The notes under the pieces: generated by a model
The model's input: only the letters and a program-made list of their open reading frames with translations
Database searches by the model: none
What the model was told of the DNA's origin: nothing
Source of the DNA: an uncultured Flavobacteriaceae bacterium
GTDB taxonomy: Bacteria > Bacteroidota > Bacteroidia > Flavobacteriales > Flavobacteriaceae
Reading direction: 5' to 3'
Assembly: GCA_905479475.1 (NCBI GenBank)
Contig: CAJQMT010000015.1
Coordinates: forward strand, 1-64,000
DNA length: 64,000 nt
Position numbers and translations under genes: made by a program
In this document: positions 1 through 10,396 of the stretch, in pieces
How positions within the stretch are numbered: the first letter of the stretch is position 1
Layout: every line of letters begins with the position of its first letter

Positions 1-1
1 C

Positions 2-55
2 GATTTTCGTGATGAAGACTTCAATAAAAAGTGTTGGCAGTCTGTGAAGTGGTAA
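2..55 (+). CDS. C-terminal fragment of a CDS entering from upstream (...DFRDEDFNKKCWQSVKW*)
   Basis: Open frame from base 2 to TAA at 53-55, convergent with mltG. Too short to identify. Confidence 0.4.
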   Translation, partial: DFRDEDFNKKCWQSVKW

Positions 56-75
56 CGAACTCGGAGACAAAACGA

Positions 76-1104
76 TTATCTTTTGATTCCTTGTTTGGAC
101 AGCCATCTTTGGTATTTTCGTGCATTTCTAGTGTGTTCGCGCAAAGTTCTGGCAAAAGCATGCGTCCCTAGGTCTTCGATACTTGCGCACATAAAGTAAT
201 ATTTATGATTTACAGGATTTAATATTGCATCGATGGAAGAAATATCGGGCATTGAAATAGGACCTGGTGGCAGGCCTTTGTGTTTGTACGTATTGTATGG
301 AGAGGCTATTTTTAAGTCTTTGCTCAGGACTCTCTTTACTTTAAAATCTTGACCATATTTTTGTTGTAGTGCAAAGATTACAGTGGGGTCTGCTTGCAAA
401 GCCCAACCTTTTCGGTACCTGTTGAGATAAAGTCCCGCCACAACGGGTCTTTCGGCAATATTGGCTGTTTCTTTTTGAACTATGGAAGCCAACACAATCA
501 CTTCCTCGATGCTCAGGTTTTGTTTCTGAGCTTTGGAAATACGATGGCTGTTCCAAAAACGTTCGTATTCTTTGTGCATTCTATTGCGAAATTCTTCGGC
601 AGAGGTATTCCAATAAATTTCATAGCTGTTGGGTATGTACATGCACAGAGCGGTTTCTTGAGAGAAGCCTTTTTTCTCGAGAAAAACAGCATTGGTAAAA
701 GCCTTCATCAAACTGACAGAGTCGGCTTCAATTTGTTCGGATATTCTACCCGCTAAGAATTCTAGGCGGTGTTGGTTGTTAAATGTGAGTTTCACTGGTA
801 TTTGTGCACCCGATCGCAAATGGTTTATCAAATCATTGGAGCTCATGCCTGCTTTTAAAGCAAATTTTCCGGCTCTAATTTTTTTGGTGTATTTCTTTTT
901 TTTGGCAACCCATAAAAAAGCTTCTGGGTTTTTTAAATTGCCCATCAAAGAATCTTTTACATTTTCTATAGAGGCCTTGCTAGGAATGTAAACAAGGGTG
1001 TCTTGCTGTAAGTTTTCTGAAAATATTTTCAAATAATAATGACCTCCAAAGCTTATGGAAATAGCAACGAGTATTCCAAAAAATAGTGTTTTCTTATTTT
1101 TCAT
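76..1104 (-). CDS. mltG: Endolytic transglycosylase MltG (YceG family)
   Basis: N-terminal TM segment; motifs ASIVQKETANIAERPVVAGLYLNRY and LQADPTVIFAL...SPYNTYKHKGLPPGPI. Likely start MKNKKTLFF at 1104, overlapping the upstream GNAT stop (TAATG). Confidence 0.93.
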   Translation of the reverse strand: MKNKKTLFFGILVAISISFGGHYYLKIFSENLQQDTLVYIPSKASIENVKDSLMGNLKNPEAFLWVAKKKKYTKKIRAGKFALKAGMSSNDLINHLRSGAQIPVKLTFNNQHRLEFLAGRISEQIEADSVSLMKAFTNAVFLEKKGFSQETALCMYIPNSYEIYWNTSAEEFRNRMHKEYERFWNSHRISKAQKQNLSIEEVIVLASIVQKETANIAERPVVAGLYLNRYRKGWALQADPTVIFALQQKYGQDFKVKRVLSKDLKIASPYNTYKHKGLPPGPISMPDISSIDAILNPVNHKYYFMCASIEDLGTHAFARTLREHTRNARKYQRWLSKQGIKR

Positions 1105-1646
1105 TACAAACATTCCTTTTTTGTTTTGTAAATCAATTGATACAGGGCTTCGTCTTTGTATTTTTGGTTTGAAAAAATCCAATCCTTTTTTATTCCGACA
1201 CGTTCAAATTTAAAACGTTCAAAAAGAGCACTGCTTATTTCGTTGTCTAGTGTAATATTTGCGTACAACTGATGCAGATTTAAATAATGAAAGGCATACG
1301 AAATCAGAAGTTCTAAAGCGTCTGAAGCAGCCCCATTTTGTCGGTATTTTTGCTGAACGATAAGTCCAATTCCTGCCCTCCTGTGCAAGGGATTGAAATC
1401 AAACAAATCAATAAGACCTATTGGGGCATTGTTTTCTTTGTCTGCAATCACCAATCTGAGTTGTTTGGCTTCGTAAATATCTTGATGTGAGTTTTCAAGG
1501 TATTTTTTTAAAAGAAATTTTGAATAAGGGGTTTGTGTGCTGCTAATTTCCCAATTTGTTACATCGTTCTCAATGTCGAAAAGGAATTGCAAGTCACTTG
1601 GTTCCAAAGCGCGCAAAGAAATAGTTTTTCCCGTCAAAATTTTCAT
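1104..1646 (-). CDS. GNAT family N-acetyltransferase (RimJ/RimL/SpeG-like)
   Basis: GNAT pattern: LRALEPSDLQFLFDIEND, RRAGIGLIVQQKYRQNGAASDALELLISYAF, LHQLYANITLDNEISSALFERFKFERVG. Confidence 0.88.
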   Translation of the reverse strand: MKILTGKTISLRALEPSDLQFLFDIENDVTNWEISSTQTPYSKFLLKKYLENSHQDIYEAKQLRLVIADKENNAPIGLIDLFDFNPLHRRAGIGLIVQQKYRQNGAASDALELLISYAFHYLNLHQLYANITLDNEISSALFERFKFERVGIKKDWIFSNQKYKDEALYQLIYKTKKECL

Positions 1647-1681
1647 ATTCTTTTCTAGTTTTTTATGACAACAGGGGTATG

Positions 1682-2461
1682 TTAAACTTGGATATTTCCT
1701 TTGAAAACAAATTGAGCAGGCCCTTTTAGGAAGACATTTTTGTATTGAGAATCTTTTGGTTCAAATGAGACTTCGAGAATCCCCCCTTCAACATGTAGTT
1801 TTAGCGTTTTTTGAGATGTCTTTTTTTGCTCATAAAGTGCGATAGCCACTGCAGTTGCTCCTGTTCCACAAGCCAAGGTTTCGTTTTCTACACCTCTTTC
1901 ATAGGTGCGCACTCTATAGGTTTCATCGTTTATTTTTTCAGCAAAATTCACATTGGTTCCTTCTTGAAAGTAAGGGGCTCCAGAGCGAATTCTTTTTCCA
2001 TTTGTGTACACATCGTATTCTCCAATATTTTCAACAAGCTGGACATGATGCGGTGATCCTGTGTTGAGAAAAGTATGATTTTCGTAAAGTTCTACGCGAT
2101 CAACATCAATCATTTGTAGGTCCACCAGGCCATTTGCAATCGTCGCATGATGCAATCCATCAATGGCGTCAAAAGTAGTGTTGTTTTGGATGATATTCAA
2201 GTCATGTGCAAAGGCAACCAAGCAGCGTCCTCCGTTACCACACATGGTTCCTTCGTTTCCGTCGGCATTGTAATAGACCATAGTGAAATCATGTTCTTGT
2301 GAGGGATTTAGTAAAATCAATCCATCTGCACCAATTCCAAAACGTCGGTCACACAAATGTTTCACAAATGCGACATCTCCCGATGGAAAAGTGAGATCTC
2401 TGTTGTCGATCATCACAAAATCGTTTCCTGTTCCTTGGTATTTGTAAAAGTCTAATTTCAT
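1682..2461 (-). CDS. dapF: Diaminopimelate epimerase
   Basis: YQGTGNDFVMIDN; catalytic Cys motifs MCGNGGRC and ETLACGTGA. Confidence 0.96.
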   Translation of the reverse strand: MKLDFYKYQGTGNDFVMIDNRDLTFPSGDVAFVKHLCDRRFGIGADGLILLNPSQEHDFTMVYYNADGNEGTMCGNGGRCLVAFAHDLNIIQNNTTFDAIDGLHHATIANGLVDLQMIDVDRVELYENHTFLNTGSPHHVQLVENIGEYDVYTNGKRIRSGAPYFQEGTNVNFAEKINDETYRVRTYERGVENETLACGTGATAVAIALYEQKKTSQKTLKLHVEGGILEVSFEPKDSQYKNVFLKGPAQFVFKGNIQV

Positions 2462-2586
2462 CTGCTTTATTTCTTATATAAACAAAGTTACACAATAATT
2501 GTAATGGTTTGAGAAACCCTTGGTGAGATTAACGAAGAAATTGAATTTGTTTTATTTTGAACAATATTTCAAAAGCGTTCAATTTT

Positions 2587-4146
2587 TCATTTTTTAAAAT
2601 TTGAAGCGCATTGTTCAGCGCATTTTTCTCCGTCAATTGCAGCAGAGATAATTCCTCCTGCATAACCAGCTCCTTCTCCACAAGGATACAGACCTCTAAT
2701 TTGAGGGTGCTCGAGTGTTTTGAAATCCCTTGGAATTCTTACGGGAGAGGAAGTGCGAGATTCTGGTGCGTGAACCACGGCCTCATTGGTAACATAGCCT
2801 CGCATAGATTTTCCAAATTGTTGAAACCCTGCTTGTAATGTTTTGTAGATGAAAGCGGGGAAAATTTCTGACAATTCTACAGATGTAGTGCCGGGGTGAT
2901 AAGAGGTTTTGGGAATGGATGCAGAGCGTTTTCCTTGGGTAAAGTCGGCAAGTCGTTGGGCAGGTACTTGCTGCGTTTCTCCTCCTAGTCTCCAAGCGGT
3001 TTGTTCAATTTTCTTTTGAAATTCCATAGCGGCCAATGGACCTCTTTCCTGAAATATTCCAAAATCTTGTATTTTTAATTCTACCGCAATTCCTGAGTTT
3101 GCTGTAAGTTGGTCTCTTTTGGAAGGAGACCAGCCATTGGTGACCACTTCACCGGGGCTTGTAGCACAGGGAGCAATAATTCCTCCGGGACACATGCAGA
3201 ATGAATAGACTCCCCTGTTTTTTACTTGTTTTACAATGCTGTAAGGAGCTGGTGGTAAATATGTACTCCGCGTATCACATTTGTATTGAATACTGTCAAT
3301 CAATGCTTGCGGGTGTTCTACACGGACACCCAAAGCGAAAGGCTTGGCTTCAATTGCTATTTGTTTGGCGTGTAATAATTCAAAAATATCTCGAGCAGAA
3401 TGACCTGTGGCTAAAATCATATGAGAAGCTTTGATAGTTTCGCCTCCTTTGATTGCAACTCCTCGGATGGTGTTTTCTTTGACGAGAATATCGGTTACTC
3501 TTGTCTCGAAACGAACTTCTCCACCTGAAGCCAGAATGACTGCTCGCATTTTTGCAATTATTTTAGGGAGTTTGTTCGTACCAATGTGTGGATGTGCATC
3601 TATTAAAATATCTTTTGTGGCGCCAAAGGCGACTAATAATTTTAGAACGGCATTGACATCGCCTCTTTTTTTTGAGCGCGTGTATAGTTTACCGTCGGAG
3701 TAGGTTCCCGCGCCTCCCTCTCCAAAACAATAATTAGAGTCTTCGTCTACGATATGAAGTTTGTTGAGTGCAGCGAGGTCTCTTCTTCGAGCTCTGACAT
3801 CTTTTCCGCGTTCTAATACAATGGGTTTGCAACCTTTTTCAATGAGTTTCAAGGCAGCAAATAACCCTGCAGGACCTGAACCTACAACAATTACTTCTTT
3901 TTGATGACTTACATTTTTGTAGTCGGGAAGCAAAGGAAGATTTTCTTGAAACGGGTCTTCTATGTATACCGCAATGCTTAGGTTAATTTTAACAGCTTTT
4001 TGTCGTGCGTCAATAGATCTTTTTAAAATTTCAATGTGTTGGATTTGATTTTTTGAAATTTTCAACTGAAAGGCAACTTCTCTTTCTAAAAGTTCTGCCG
4101 TGGCAGCAATCTTTGGTTTTACGCGAAGTTGAATTTCTGTAGGCAT
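2587..4146 (-). CDS. NAD(P)/FAD-dependent oxidoreductase (COG2509-like)
   Basis: VVGSGPAGLFAALKLIEKG Rossmann motif; C-terminal GLYPCGEGAGYAGGIISAAIDG. Confidence 0.9.
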   Translation of the reverse strand: MPTEIQLRVKPKIAATAELLEREVAFQLKISKNQIQHIEILKRSIDARQKAVKINLSIAVYIEDPFQENLPLLPDYKNVSHQKEVIVVGSGPAGLFAALKLIEKGCKPIVLERGKDVRARRRDLAALNKLHIVDEDSNYCFGEGGAGTYSDGKLYTRSKKRGDVNAVLKLLVAFGATKDILIDAHPHIGTNKLPKIIAKMRAVILASGGEVRFETRVTDILVKENTIRGVAIKGGETIKASHMILATGHSARDIFELLHAKQIAIEAKPFALGVRVEHPQALIDSIQYKCDTRSTYLPPAPYSIVKQVKNRGVYSFCMCPGGIIAPCATSPGEVVTNGWSPSKRDQLTANSGIAVELKIQDFGIFQERGPLAAMEFQKKIEQTAWRLGGETQQVPAQRLADFTQGKRSASIPKTSYHPGTTSVELSEIFPAFIYKTLQAGFQQFGKSMRGYVTNEAVVHAPESRTSSPVRIPRDFKTLEHPQIRGLYPCGEGAGYAGGIISAAIDGEKCAEQCASNFKK

Positions 4147-4164
4147 TCTAATTAGCTTATAAAA

Positions 4165-6165
4165 TTATTTGAAAAAATTCCAGACGAGCCCAAATCGAAT
4201 TGCAAAATCTCGGTAAGGGGTGTTTGGGGCAGCATAATAATTTGTTTTATTGATTGCTGATAATATATTTTCGGCTTTGATGAAAATTCGAGTTCTTCTA
4301 ATTTGACCATTTATGAAGTAATCGAGGATAGGTATTCCTCCAATGTGAGTCTCATTTTGTAGCACAAAATCCCCAATTACAGCGTTGTATGCAGGTGCCT
4401 TGAAAGTTGAGAAATAATTGGCTGTGAGTCCAGTTTGTAAGTACAAGGATTTCTTTTTGAAAAAATAACTTGTATAGTAAAAACTGCTACGCGCAACCCA
4501 TTCAGGGACTCTAAAAACGGCTTTTCCACTTTGTACTTTTTGAAACAAAGCCGTCGTGTTCAAAGCGAATTTCCCAAGTTTGATTTCATTGGCTGTTTTG
4601 ATTTTAAAATAATTTATGGTTCCATTAAATTGAGTCGGAGTCGCTTGGGTGTTGTTTTCAAAATAGAGGTGATTTTCTATTTGAGTTAGGGACGCGGACG
4701 TTTGCAACCCTTTGTTTTTTATTCCAACTTTTAAAATTTTTGTGTCGATGTTTTTAAAGTCGTTCAACCAGTTGTATTCTTGAAAGTTGCTTTGAAAGAA
4801 AGTAAAACTGAAATCCGGCGCTTTGGAAGTCATTTGAAGTGATGCTGAAATTACAGCATCCTTTTTTTTGTAGAAAGCTTTTGCGGTAAGGCTGTTTCCT
4901 GTCAAGTCTCCGGTTACAATCCTCTCTGCATTGGCATTGAGGTGTATCTTGTTGAGAAGCGCTTTCCATTGCGCTCCAAGGGAGATAAAGTCACCTTTGA
5001 TACGGTAGGTGCCGTTGCTAGAAGTTGTGTTCACAATACTTTTGTAGCCTTGGAAGTAATGTTGGTAATTTGCAAGCACTCTGAACTTCCCTAAAACATA
5101 AGGAGATGTAAAGTCTAAATACCCTTGATTCCTCATACTTTTATGCGATGTGTTGTCATTGGTGACTTGTTTAAAGCTATTTCCCCAAAAAGAACTTTCT
5201 GAGGGTATATTGTATTTGTATTGCTTGGTTTCATAGGTAAATAAATGCCCTATTTTTAGATTCGATATTTTGCTAGGTAAAGAATCTTTGCTATTCAAAA
5301 GTTTGTAATTGTGATCGATAAACGTCCGCTTACCGATTAGAAAACTACTGCCACTCTCTAAATTGACATTTATTTTTCCACGGTCTTCAAAGTCGGTGAT
5401 GTTGTCTTCAAAGTTTGGAATGTGTTCGTCTGTAATTCCACCGTTTTCTTGGTTTTCAATTTTTTGTGAGGCAAAGTGTGTTCTCAATTGATATCTTTTA
5501 TCTTTTGAAAGGTAAGATACTGTCGTTCTAAAGTTGGTATGACTACTCAATGAATTTCTATAATTCCCTAAAGAACGTAAACCTCTATAGGCTAAAGAGA
5601 TATTGAATCTCTTGTGAAGGTTCATCGCCAATCTAGAATCTAAAACCTGACCTTGTTCTAATCCAGTTCTGTATAGAAATTCTGATGTTGGGGTGGGTAC
5701 TTGGTAATAGTTGATGTCTTGTGTTTCGTAATAGTTGATATGTTTTGCGTTGGCTCCCATCTTTGGAAACAAGGATGCATCTTCCAAATTATAGGTCAAC
5801 GAAGTGAATACCTGTCCTTGATTTTGAAAAGAGTGCAAGCCGAACAAATCTTTCCTAAGAAGGTTCATTTTGTATTCTTTAAAAATTGTAAGTGTGGTAT
5901 CTATTAGGGTGGTATCGTTTGTATGTGAAATAATTTTATAGTCCAAGTAATTTGCTTTCCCTGATTCGGGATTTACTTTTACTTCTTCTTTTTTTTGTTT
6001 TGCAGATATGCGGTAACTCGCTTTGAGACTATCAATGTCTTTTGTGTTTTGAACATTGATTTTTTCAAGGTTTACGGTGATAGGCTCTTGAATGGTATCT
6101 TTTCTTTGAGCTGAAATTTTCAAGAGAAAAGCAAAAAAGAACAGAGTTGAGAATATTTTTTTCAC
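4165..6165 (-). CDS. Putative outer-membrane porin (Bacteroidota putative porin family)
   Basis: Signal peptide VKKIFSTLFFFAFLLKISAQ from a probable GTG start at 6165 (the track ORF runs to 6246); many alternating beta segments; ends in aromatic ..IRFGLVWNFFK. Confidence 0.75.
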   Translation of the reverse strand: MKKIFSTLFFFAFLLKISAQRKDTIQEPITVNLEKINVQNTKDIDSLKASYRISAKQKKEEVKVNPESGKANYLDYKIISHTNDTTLIDTTLTIFKEYKMNLLRKDLFGLHSFQNQGQVFTSLTYNLEDASLFPKMGANAKHINYYETQDINYYQVPTPTSEFLYRTGLEQGQVLDSRLAMNLHKRFNISLAYRGLRSLGNYRNSLSSHTNFRTTVSYLSKDKRYQLRTHFASQKIENQENGGITDEHIPNFEDNITDFEDRGKINVNLESGSSFLIGKRTFIDHNYKLLNSKDSLPSKISNLKIGHLFTYETKQYKYNIPSESSFWGNSFKQVTNDNTSHKSMRNQGYLDFTSPYVLGKFRVLANYQHYFQGYKSIVNTTSSNGTYRIKGDFISLGAQWKALLNKIHLNANAERIVTGDLTGNSLTAKAFYKKKDAVISASLQMTSKAPDFSFTFFQSNFQEYNWLNDFKNIDTKILKVGIKNKGLQTSASLTQIENHLYFENNTQATPTQFNGTINYFKIKTANEIKLGKFALNTTALFQKVQSGKAVFRVPEWVARSSFYYTSYFFKKKSLYLQTGLTANYFSTFKAPAYNAVIGDFVLQNETHIGGIPILDYFINGQIRRTRIFIKAENILSAINKTNYYAAPNTPYRDFAIRFGLVWNFFK

Positions 6166-6383
6166 ACGTTTGATTTTGATGTTTTTTGACTTTCGTTTTG
6201 TGTATTTTGAAAGAGTCAATACTATGAATTTGGAGCCAGTGTACATCTTTACTGTCCGAACACAAAGGTAAATTATTTATTGGTATATCTGTGAGTAGAA
6301 AGTTAAAATATAAGAGCTGTCATCTTTGTAGGAATAGGCATTATGAAAATCAATAAATGTTGTATTTTTGAAAATCAAACAAG

Positions 6384-6992
6384 ATGCAAATGGCGCTGGC
6401 ATTAAGATTTTCAAATTTCGAAAAGGAAGCAGGAACAGATGAGGCAGGAAGAGGCTGTTTGTCAGGTCCTGTTGTCGCTGCAGCTGTTATTTTGCCAAAA
6501 GATTTCAAACACCCACTTTTAAAGGATTCTAAAAAGCTAACCGAGAAACAACGGGAACTATTGCGACCTGTAATTGAAGCTCAGGCCGTCTCTTATGGTG
6601 TGGGTATTGTGGATGAAAAAGGAATCGATGCAATCAATATTTTGCAGGCTTCTATAAAAGCCATGCACAAGTCTATTAAGAAACTCGCAGTACAGCCTGA
6701 TTTTATCATTGTGGATGGAAATAAGTTCAAATCTTACAAAGAGGTGCCACATGCAACGATTGTCAAAGGGGATGGTAAATATCTGAGTATTGCTGCAGCT
6801 TCCGTTTTGGCAAAAACTTATCGTGATGAAATAATGAAGCGTCTTCATAAAGAATTCCCTCATTTTAATTGGCAGCAAAATAAAGGCTATCCAACCAAGG
6901 AACATCGGGAGGCGATTCGTAAATTTGGAAGTTGTAAATACCATCGAAAATCCTTCAAGCTTTTGCCAGAACAACTGAAATTGAATCTATAA
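6384..6992 (+). CDS. rnhB: Ribonuclease HII
   Basis: [62 protein letters not shown] motif just upstream (6363-6370). Confidence 0.95.
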   Translation: MQMALALRFSNFEKEAGTDEAGRGCLSGPVVAAAVILPKDFKHPLLKDSKKLTEKQRELLRPVIEAQAVSYGVGIVDEKGIDAINILQASIKAMHKSIKKLAVQPDFIIVDGNKFKSYKEVPHATIVKGDGKYLSIAAASVLAKTYRDEIMKRLHKEFPHFNWQQNKGYPTKEHREAIRKFGSCKYHRKSFKLLPEQLKLNL

Positions 6993-7832
6993 ATTCTTAG
7001 AGTTCTTACCTTTGATCAATTCTAAAATTTTCACTGTTTCGACCGCTTCTTTTACATCATGAACTCTTAAAATTTGACTGCCTTTTTGAAGTGCAATTGT
7101 ATGGGCTACTGTAGTTGCATTCAAAGCTCCTTGTGGTGTGGTTTCTAACGGTTTGTAGAGCATCGATTTTCTTGAAATACCCGTAAGAATAGGACAGTCT
7201 AAACTTTGAAACAAATCTAGATTTTGTAACAGCTCGTAGTTGTGTTCGATCGTTTTTCCGAATCCAAATCCGACATCAAATACGAGGTCTTTTAAGCCCA
7301 AGGATTTAAGAGTAAAAGCAGTATGGGAAAATTCTTTGATGATTTCCTGCACAATGTTTTTATAGGTTGGGTTGTTTTGCATGTTTTGTGGTGTCCCTTG
7401 CATGTGCATTGCGATGTAAGGTACCTGTAGTTTCGCAACGGTTTCAAACATCTTTATATCGGCATTTCCTCCTGAAATATCATTGACCATGGCAGCTCCA
7501 TTTTCAATACATTTTTGAGCGATCTTGCTGCGAAAGGTGTCAATGGAGATTAAAATATTTGGAAAGTTTGTTAGCAATAGTTCTACCACAGGGATGATTC
7601 GTTTCATTTCTTCTTCCTCAGATATATGGGTAGCTCCCGGTCGTGATGAATAAGCTCCTATATCAATGAAGGTAGCACCTTCAGAAAGCATTTTTTTTGT
7701 TTGTTGAAGAATGCTTTTTTCGTCTTTGTATTTTCCACCATCATAAAAAGAGTCTGGAGTAATATTTAAAACGCCCATTACTTTTGGACTTGATAAATCG
7801 ATTAATTTGCCTTTGCAATTGAGCGTATTCAT
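6987..7832 (-). CDS. folP: Dihydropteroate synthase
   Basis: [54 protein letters not shown]. Confidence 0.95.
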   Translation of the reverse strand: MNTLNCKGKLIDLSSPKVMGVLNITPDSFYDGGKYKDEKSILQQTKKMLSEGATFIDIGAYSSRPGATHISEEEEMKRIIPVVELLLTNFPNILISIDTFRSKIAQKCIENGAAMVNDISGGNADIKMFETVAKLQVPYIAMHMQGTPQNMQNNPTYKNIVQEIIKEFSHTAFTLKSLGLKDLVFDVGFGFGKTIEHNYELLQNLDLFQSLDCPILTGISRKSMLYKPLETTPQGALNATTVAHTIALQKGSQILRVHDVKEAVETVKILELIKGKNSKNL

Positions 7833-7964
7833 TTTTCTTTGGTATAAAATGATAGAATTTCATGGAAGTTGATAAACTTTTTTATAATTTCGTTTGCAGT
7901 AAATAAAGCTTCATTGAAAGAATAAAAGATGTGCGAAATTTACGTAATTTTTTGATACCTATTT

Positions 7965-8507
7965 ATGCAAACTACTTCCCAAGAATACGATGCTGTCATT
8001 GCGACCTGCCAAACACTGTTTGAAAATAAGATGACAGATTACGGAAGCGCTTGGCGTATTTTACGACTCTCATCTTTGACAGATCAAATATTTATCAAAG
8101 CACAACGTATTCGGCAACTTCAAGAAAATACAGAGAGGAAAGTAGATGAAGGAGAAGTCTCTGAATTTATAGGGATCATCAATTATTCTCTCATGGCACT
8201 GGTTCAGTTGGAGAAGGGAGTTGCAAATCAACCTGACCTGTCTCTTAAAAAGGCGGTGGCTTTGTATGAAAAACACATCGGTGTTACGAAGAGTTTGATG
8301 GAAGATAAAAATCATGACTATGGAGAGGCTTGGCGTGACATGCGCATCAGTTCTTTGACAGATTTGATTTTACAAAAATTATTACGTGTCAAACAAATAG
8401 AAGACAATAAAGGAGAGACATTGGTTTCCGAGGGAATAGATGCCAATTATCAAGACATGATCAACTATGCTGTGTTCGCGATGATTCATTTGGGACAAGC
8501 CAAATAA
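7965..8507 (+). CDS. DUF1599 protein with two tandem domain copies
   Basis: Two repeats: MTDYGSAWRILRLSSLTDQIFIKAQRIRQLQEN and NHDYGEAWRDMRISSLTDLILQKLLRVKQIEDN. Confidence 0.85.
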   Translation: MQTTSQEYDAVIATCQTLFENKMTDYGSAWRILRLSSLTDQIFIKAQRIRQLQENTERKVDEGEVSEFIGIINYSLMALVQLEKGVANQPDLSLKKAVALYEKHIGVTKSLMEDKNHDYGEAWRDMRISSLTDLILQKLLRVKQIEDNKGETLVSEGIDANYQDMINYAVFAMIHLGQAK

Positions 8508-8581
8508 AATTGCGCATACGGTTTTTTACATGTCTGTTAAGATGTTTATTTTTTTATTGCAAACATTTTCAATTGATAGAG

Positions 8582-9550
8582 ATGAAAAAATTATTAGTGC
8601 TTATTGCCCGTATTTTGGTATCGGCTACTTTTCTGTATTCGGGTTTTGTAAAACTAGTTGACCCGATAGGGTCGCAGTATAAATTCACCGAATATTTTGG
8701 AGCAGATGTGTTGAATTTGGAATTTTTGATACCATTTGCTTTGCCTTTTTCGATTTTTTTAATTCTGACAGAAATAATGTTAGGACTTATCTTATTGATC
8801 GGCTACAAGCGAAAAATAACGGTGTGGTCACTGTTTGGAATGACCTTGCTTTTTTTATTTTTAACAGGGTATTCAGCGTATTATAATAAGGTTACGGATT
8901 GTGGCTGTTTTGGAGATGCTTTAAAATTAAGTGCTTGGGAAACATTTTATAAAAATGTGGTGTTGATTGCCTTTATTTTGGTGCTGCTTTTTCATCGAGA
9001 AGCCATTCGACCATTTTTTAATAAAAGAGCCTCGAAAACAATTGCTTTTTTGTCAATCTTAGCTTTTTCTTACATCGTTTATCACGTACTCGTACATTTG
9101 CCTTTGATTGATTTTAGAGCTTATGCTGTTGGAAATAACATTCAAGAAGGAATGGCTTATGTTGAAGGTTCCGAGGATTTGCCTCCAGTGCACGATTTTT
9201 TTTTAGAATCAGAAACTGAAGATTTGACGGATCAAATACTTTCTGCTGATAAAGTCATGTTGCTGATTGCTTACGATATTGAGAAAAGTAATTGGATTGG
9301 ATTTACAGCCTTTCAAAAAACCATACATCAAGCCAAAGAAATGGGGTATGTAGTCTACGGGGTTTCTGCTTCACCTACGGATGAATTGCATGTTCTTCAA
9401 AAGGAAATGAAGTTACCTATTGAGTTTTTGTTTTGCGATGAAACGACATTGAAAACAATGATTCGTGCAAACCCAGGACTCGTATTTTTGGAGCAAGGTA
9501 CTGTCGTTGGAAAATGGAATTGGAGAGATGCAGGTGCCGTTTTCGATTGA
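8582..9550 (+). CDS. DoxX-like / BT_3928-family membrane protein with C-terminal soluble domain
   Basis: LVLIARILVSATFLYSGFVKLVDPIGS with four TM segments and a thioredoxin-like tail. ATG at 8582 preferred over the track start at 8510. Confidence 0.8.
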   Translation: MKKLLVLIARILVSATFLYSGFVKLVDPIGSQYKFTEYFGADVLNLEFLIPFALPFSIFLILTEIMLGLILLIGYKRKITVWSLFGMTLLFLFLTGYSAYYNKVTDCGCFGDALKLSAWETFYKNVVLIAFILVLLFHREAIRPFFNKRASKTIAFLSILAFSYIVYHVLVHLPLIDFRAYAVGNNIQEGMAYVEGSEDLPPVHDFFLESETEDLTDQILSADKVMLLIAYDIEKSNWIGFTAFQKTIHQAKEMGYVVYGVSASPTDELHVLQKEMKLPIEFLFCDETTLKTMIRANPGLVFLEQGTVVGKWNWRDAGAVFD

Positions 9551-9696
9551 GAAAGTACTTTTGTATTCCTTGCCGATTTTTTACAAAGTATTTTGATGTT
9601 TCAATCAAGTAATGGTCTTGTTGTTAGCCCGGTAATATAATTTCCAATTTTTTGGAAAATAATCGAGAGATTCTATTTTTACAGTGTAAAAAATAA

Positions 9697-9725
9697 AAAT
9701 CCCCTACTCATCTGAGTAGGGGATT
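9697..9725 (-). terminator. Intrinsic terminator downstream of tRNA-Met
   Basis: AAATCCCCTACTC-ATCT-GAGTAGGGGATT, followed on the minus strand by a T-rich tract. Confidence 0.85.
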
Positions 9726-9730
9726 TGCTG

Positions 9731-9804
9731 TAGCGTGATGCAGAATTGAACTGCAGACCTCCGGGTTATGAATCCGACGCTCTAACCATCTGAGCTACCA
9801 CGCC
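9731..9804 (-). tRNA. tRNA-Met (CAT), elongator-like
   Basis: Minus-strand cloverleaf GGCGTGG...AGCTCAGATGGTTAGAGC...GTCGGATTCATAACCCGGAG...TGCAGTTCAATTCTGCA TCACGCT A; anticodon CAT. Confidence 0.95.
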
Positions 9805-9930
9805 TTTTGCGGGTGCAAATATAGGATAAATTTGAATTATTACAAGTGAAAAATATAAAATTTAGAGGAATAAAATTATTTTTTTTTATTGGAAATAATA
9901 CATACATTGTGCAACTAAGATATATTTTTA

Positions 9931-10314
9931 ATGAGTAAAATAAAATTTGAATTAGAATTTCCAATTCACGCATCACCGAAAATGTTATACCAGTATTTTG
10001 CAACACCTTCTGGTTTGTCGGAATGGTTCGCAGATAATGTGAATTCACGCGGTGTTTTGTTTACTTTTATTTGGGACGGCACAGAAGAAGTTGCCAAATT
10101 GTTGCAAAATAAAAATGATGAAAGAGTCCGTTTCAAATGGGAGGAAGATGACAGTCAGGAAGGTTATTTCGAATTTCGAATTCAAATTGATGGCATTACC
10201 AAAGACGTGTCTTTGATTGTCACTGATTTTGCAGATGACGCTGATGATATGGAGGAATCTAAACTGCTTTGGGAGAACCAAATAAATGAATTGAAGCATG
10301 TGATAGGTGCTTGA
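9931..10314 (+). CDS. START-like domain (SRPBCC-like) protein
   Basis: KIKFELEFPIHASPKMLYQYFATPSGLSEWFADNVNSRG...FIWDGTEEVAKLL...VRFKWEED, an AHSA1/SRPBCC-like pattern. Confidence 0.85.
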   Translation: MSKIKFELEFPIHASPKMLYQYFATPSGLSEWFADNVNSRGVLFTFIWDGTEEVAKLLQNKNDERVRFKWEEDDSQEGYFEFRIQIDGITKDVSLIVTDFADDADDMEESKLLWENQINELKHVIGA

Positions 10315-10332
10315 AAATAACAATCATAATTT

Positions 10333-10365
10333 AGCCTTAAACTTTCTGTTTGAGGCTTTTTTTTT
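10333..10365 (+). terminator. Intrinsic terminator after the START-like gene
   Basis: AGCCTTAAAC-TTTCT-GTTTGAGGCT followed by TTTTTTTT. Confidence 0.75.
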
Positions 10366-10396
10366 GCTTAAATTTACAGCTTAAATTTTACGTTTT

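Noticed and set aside
9782-10048. 88-aa minus-strand ORF
   Set aside because: It overlaps tRNA-Met and is antisense to the START-like gene; no recognisable domain.
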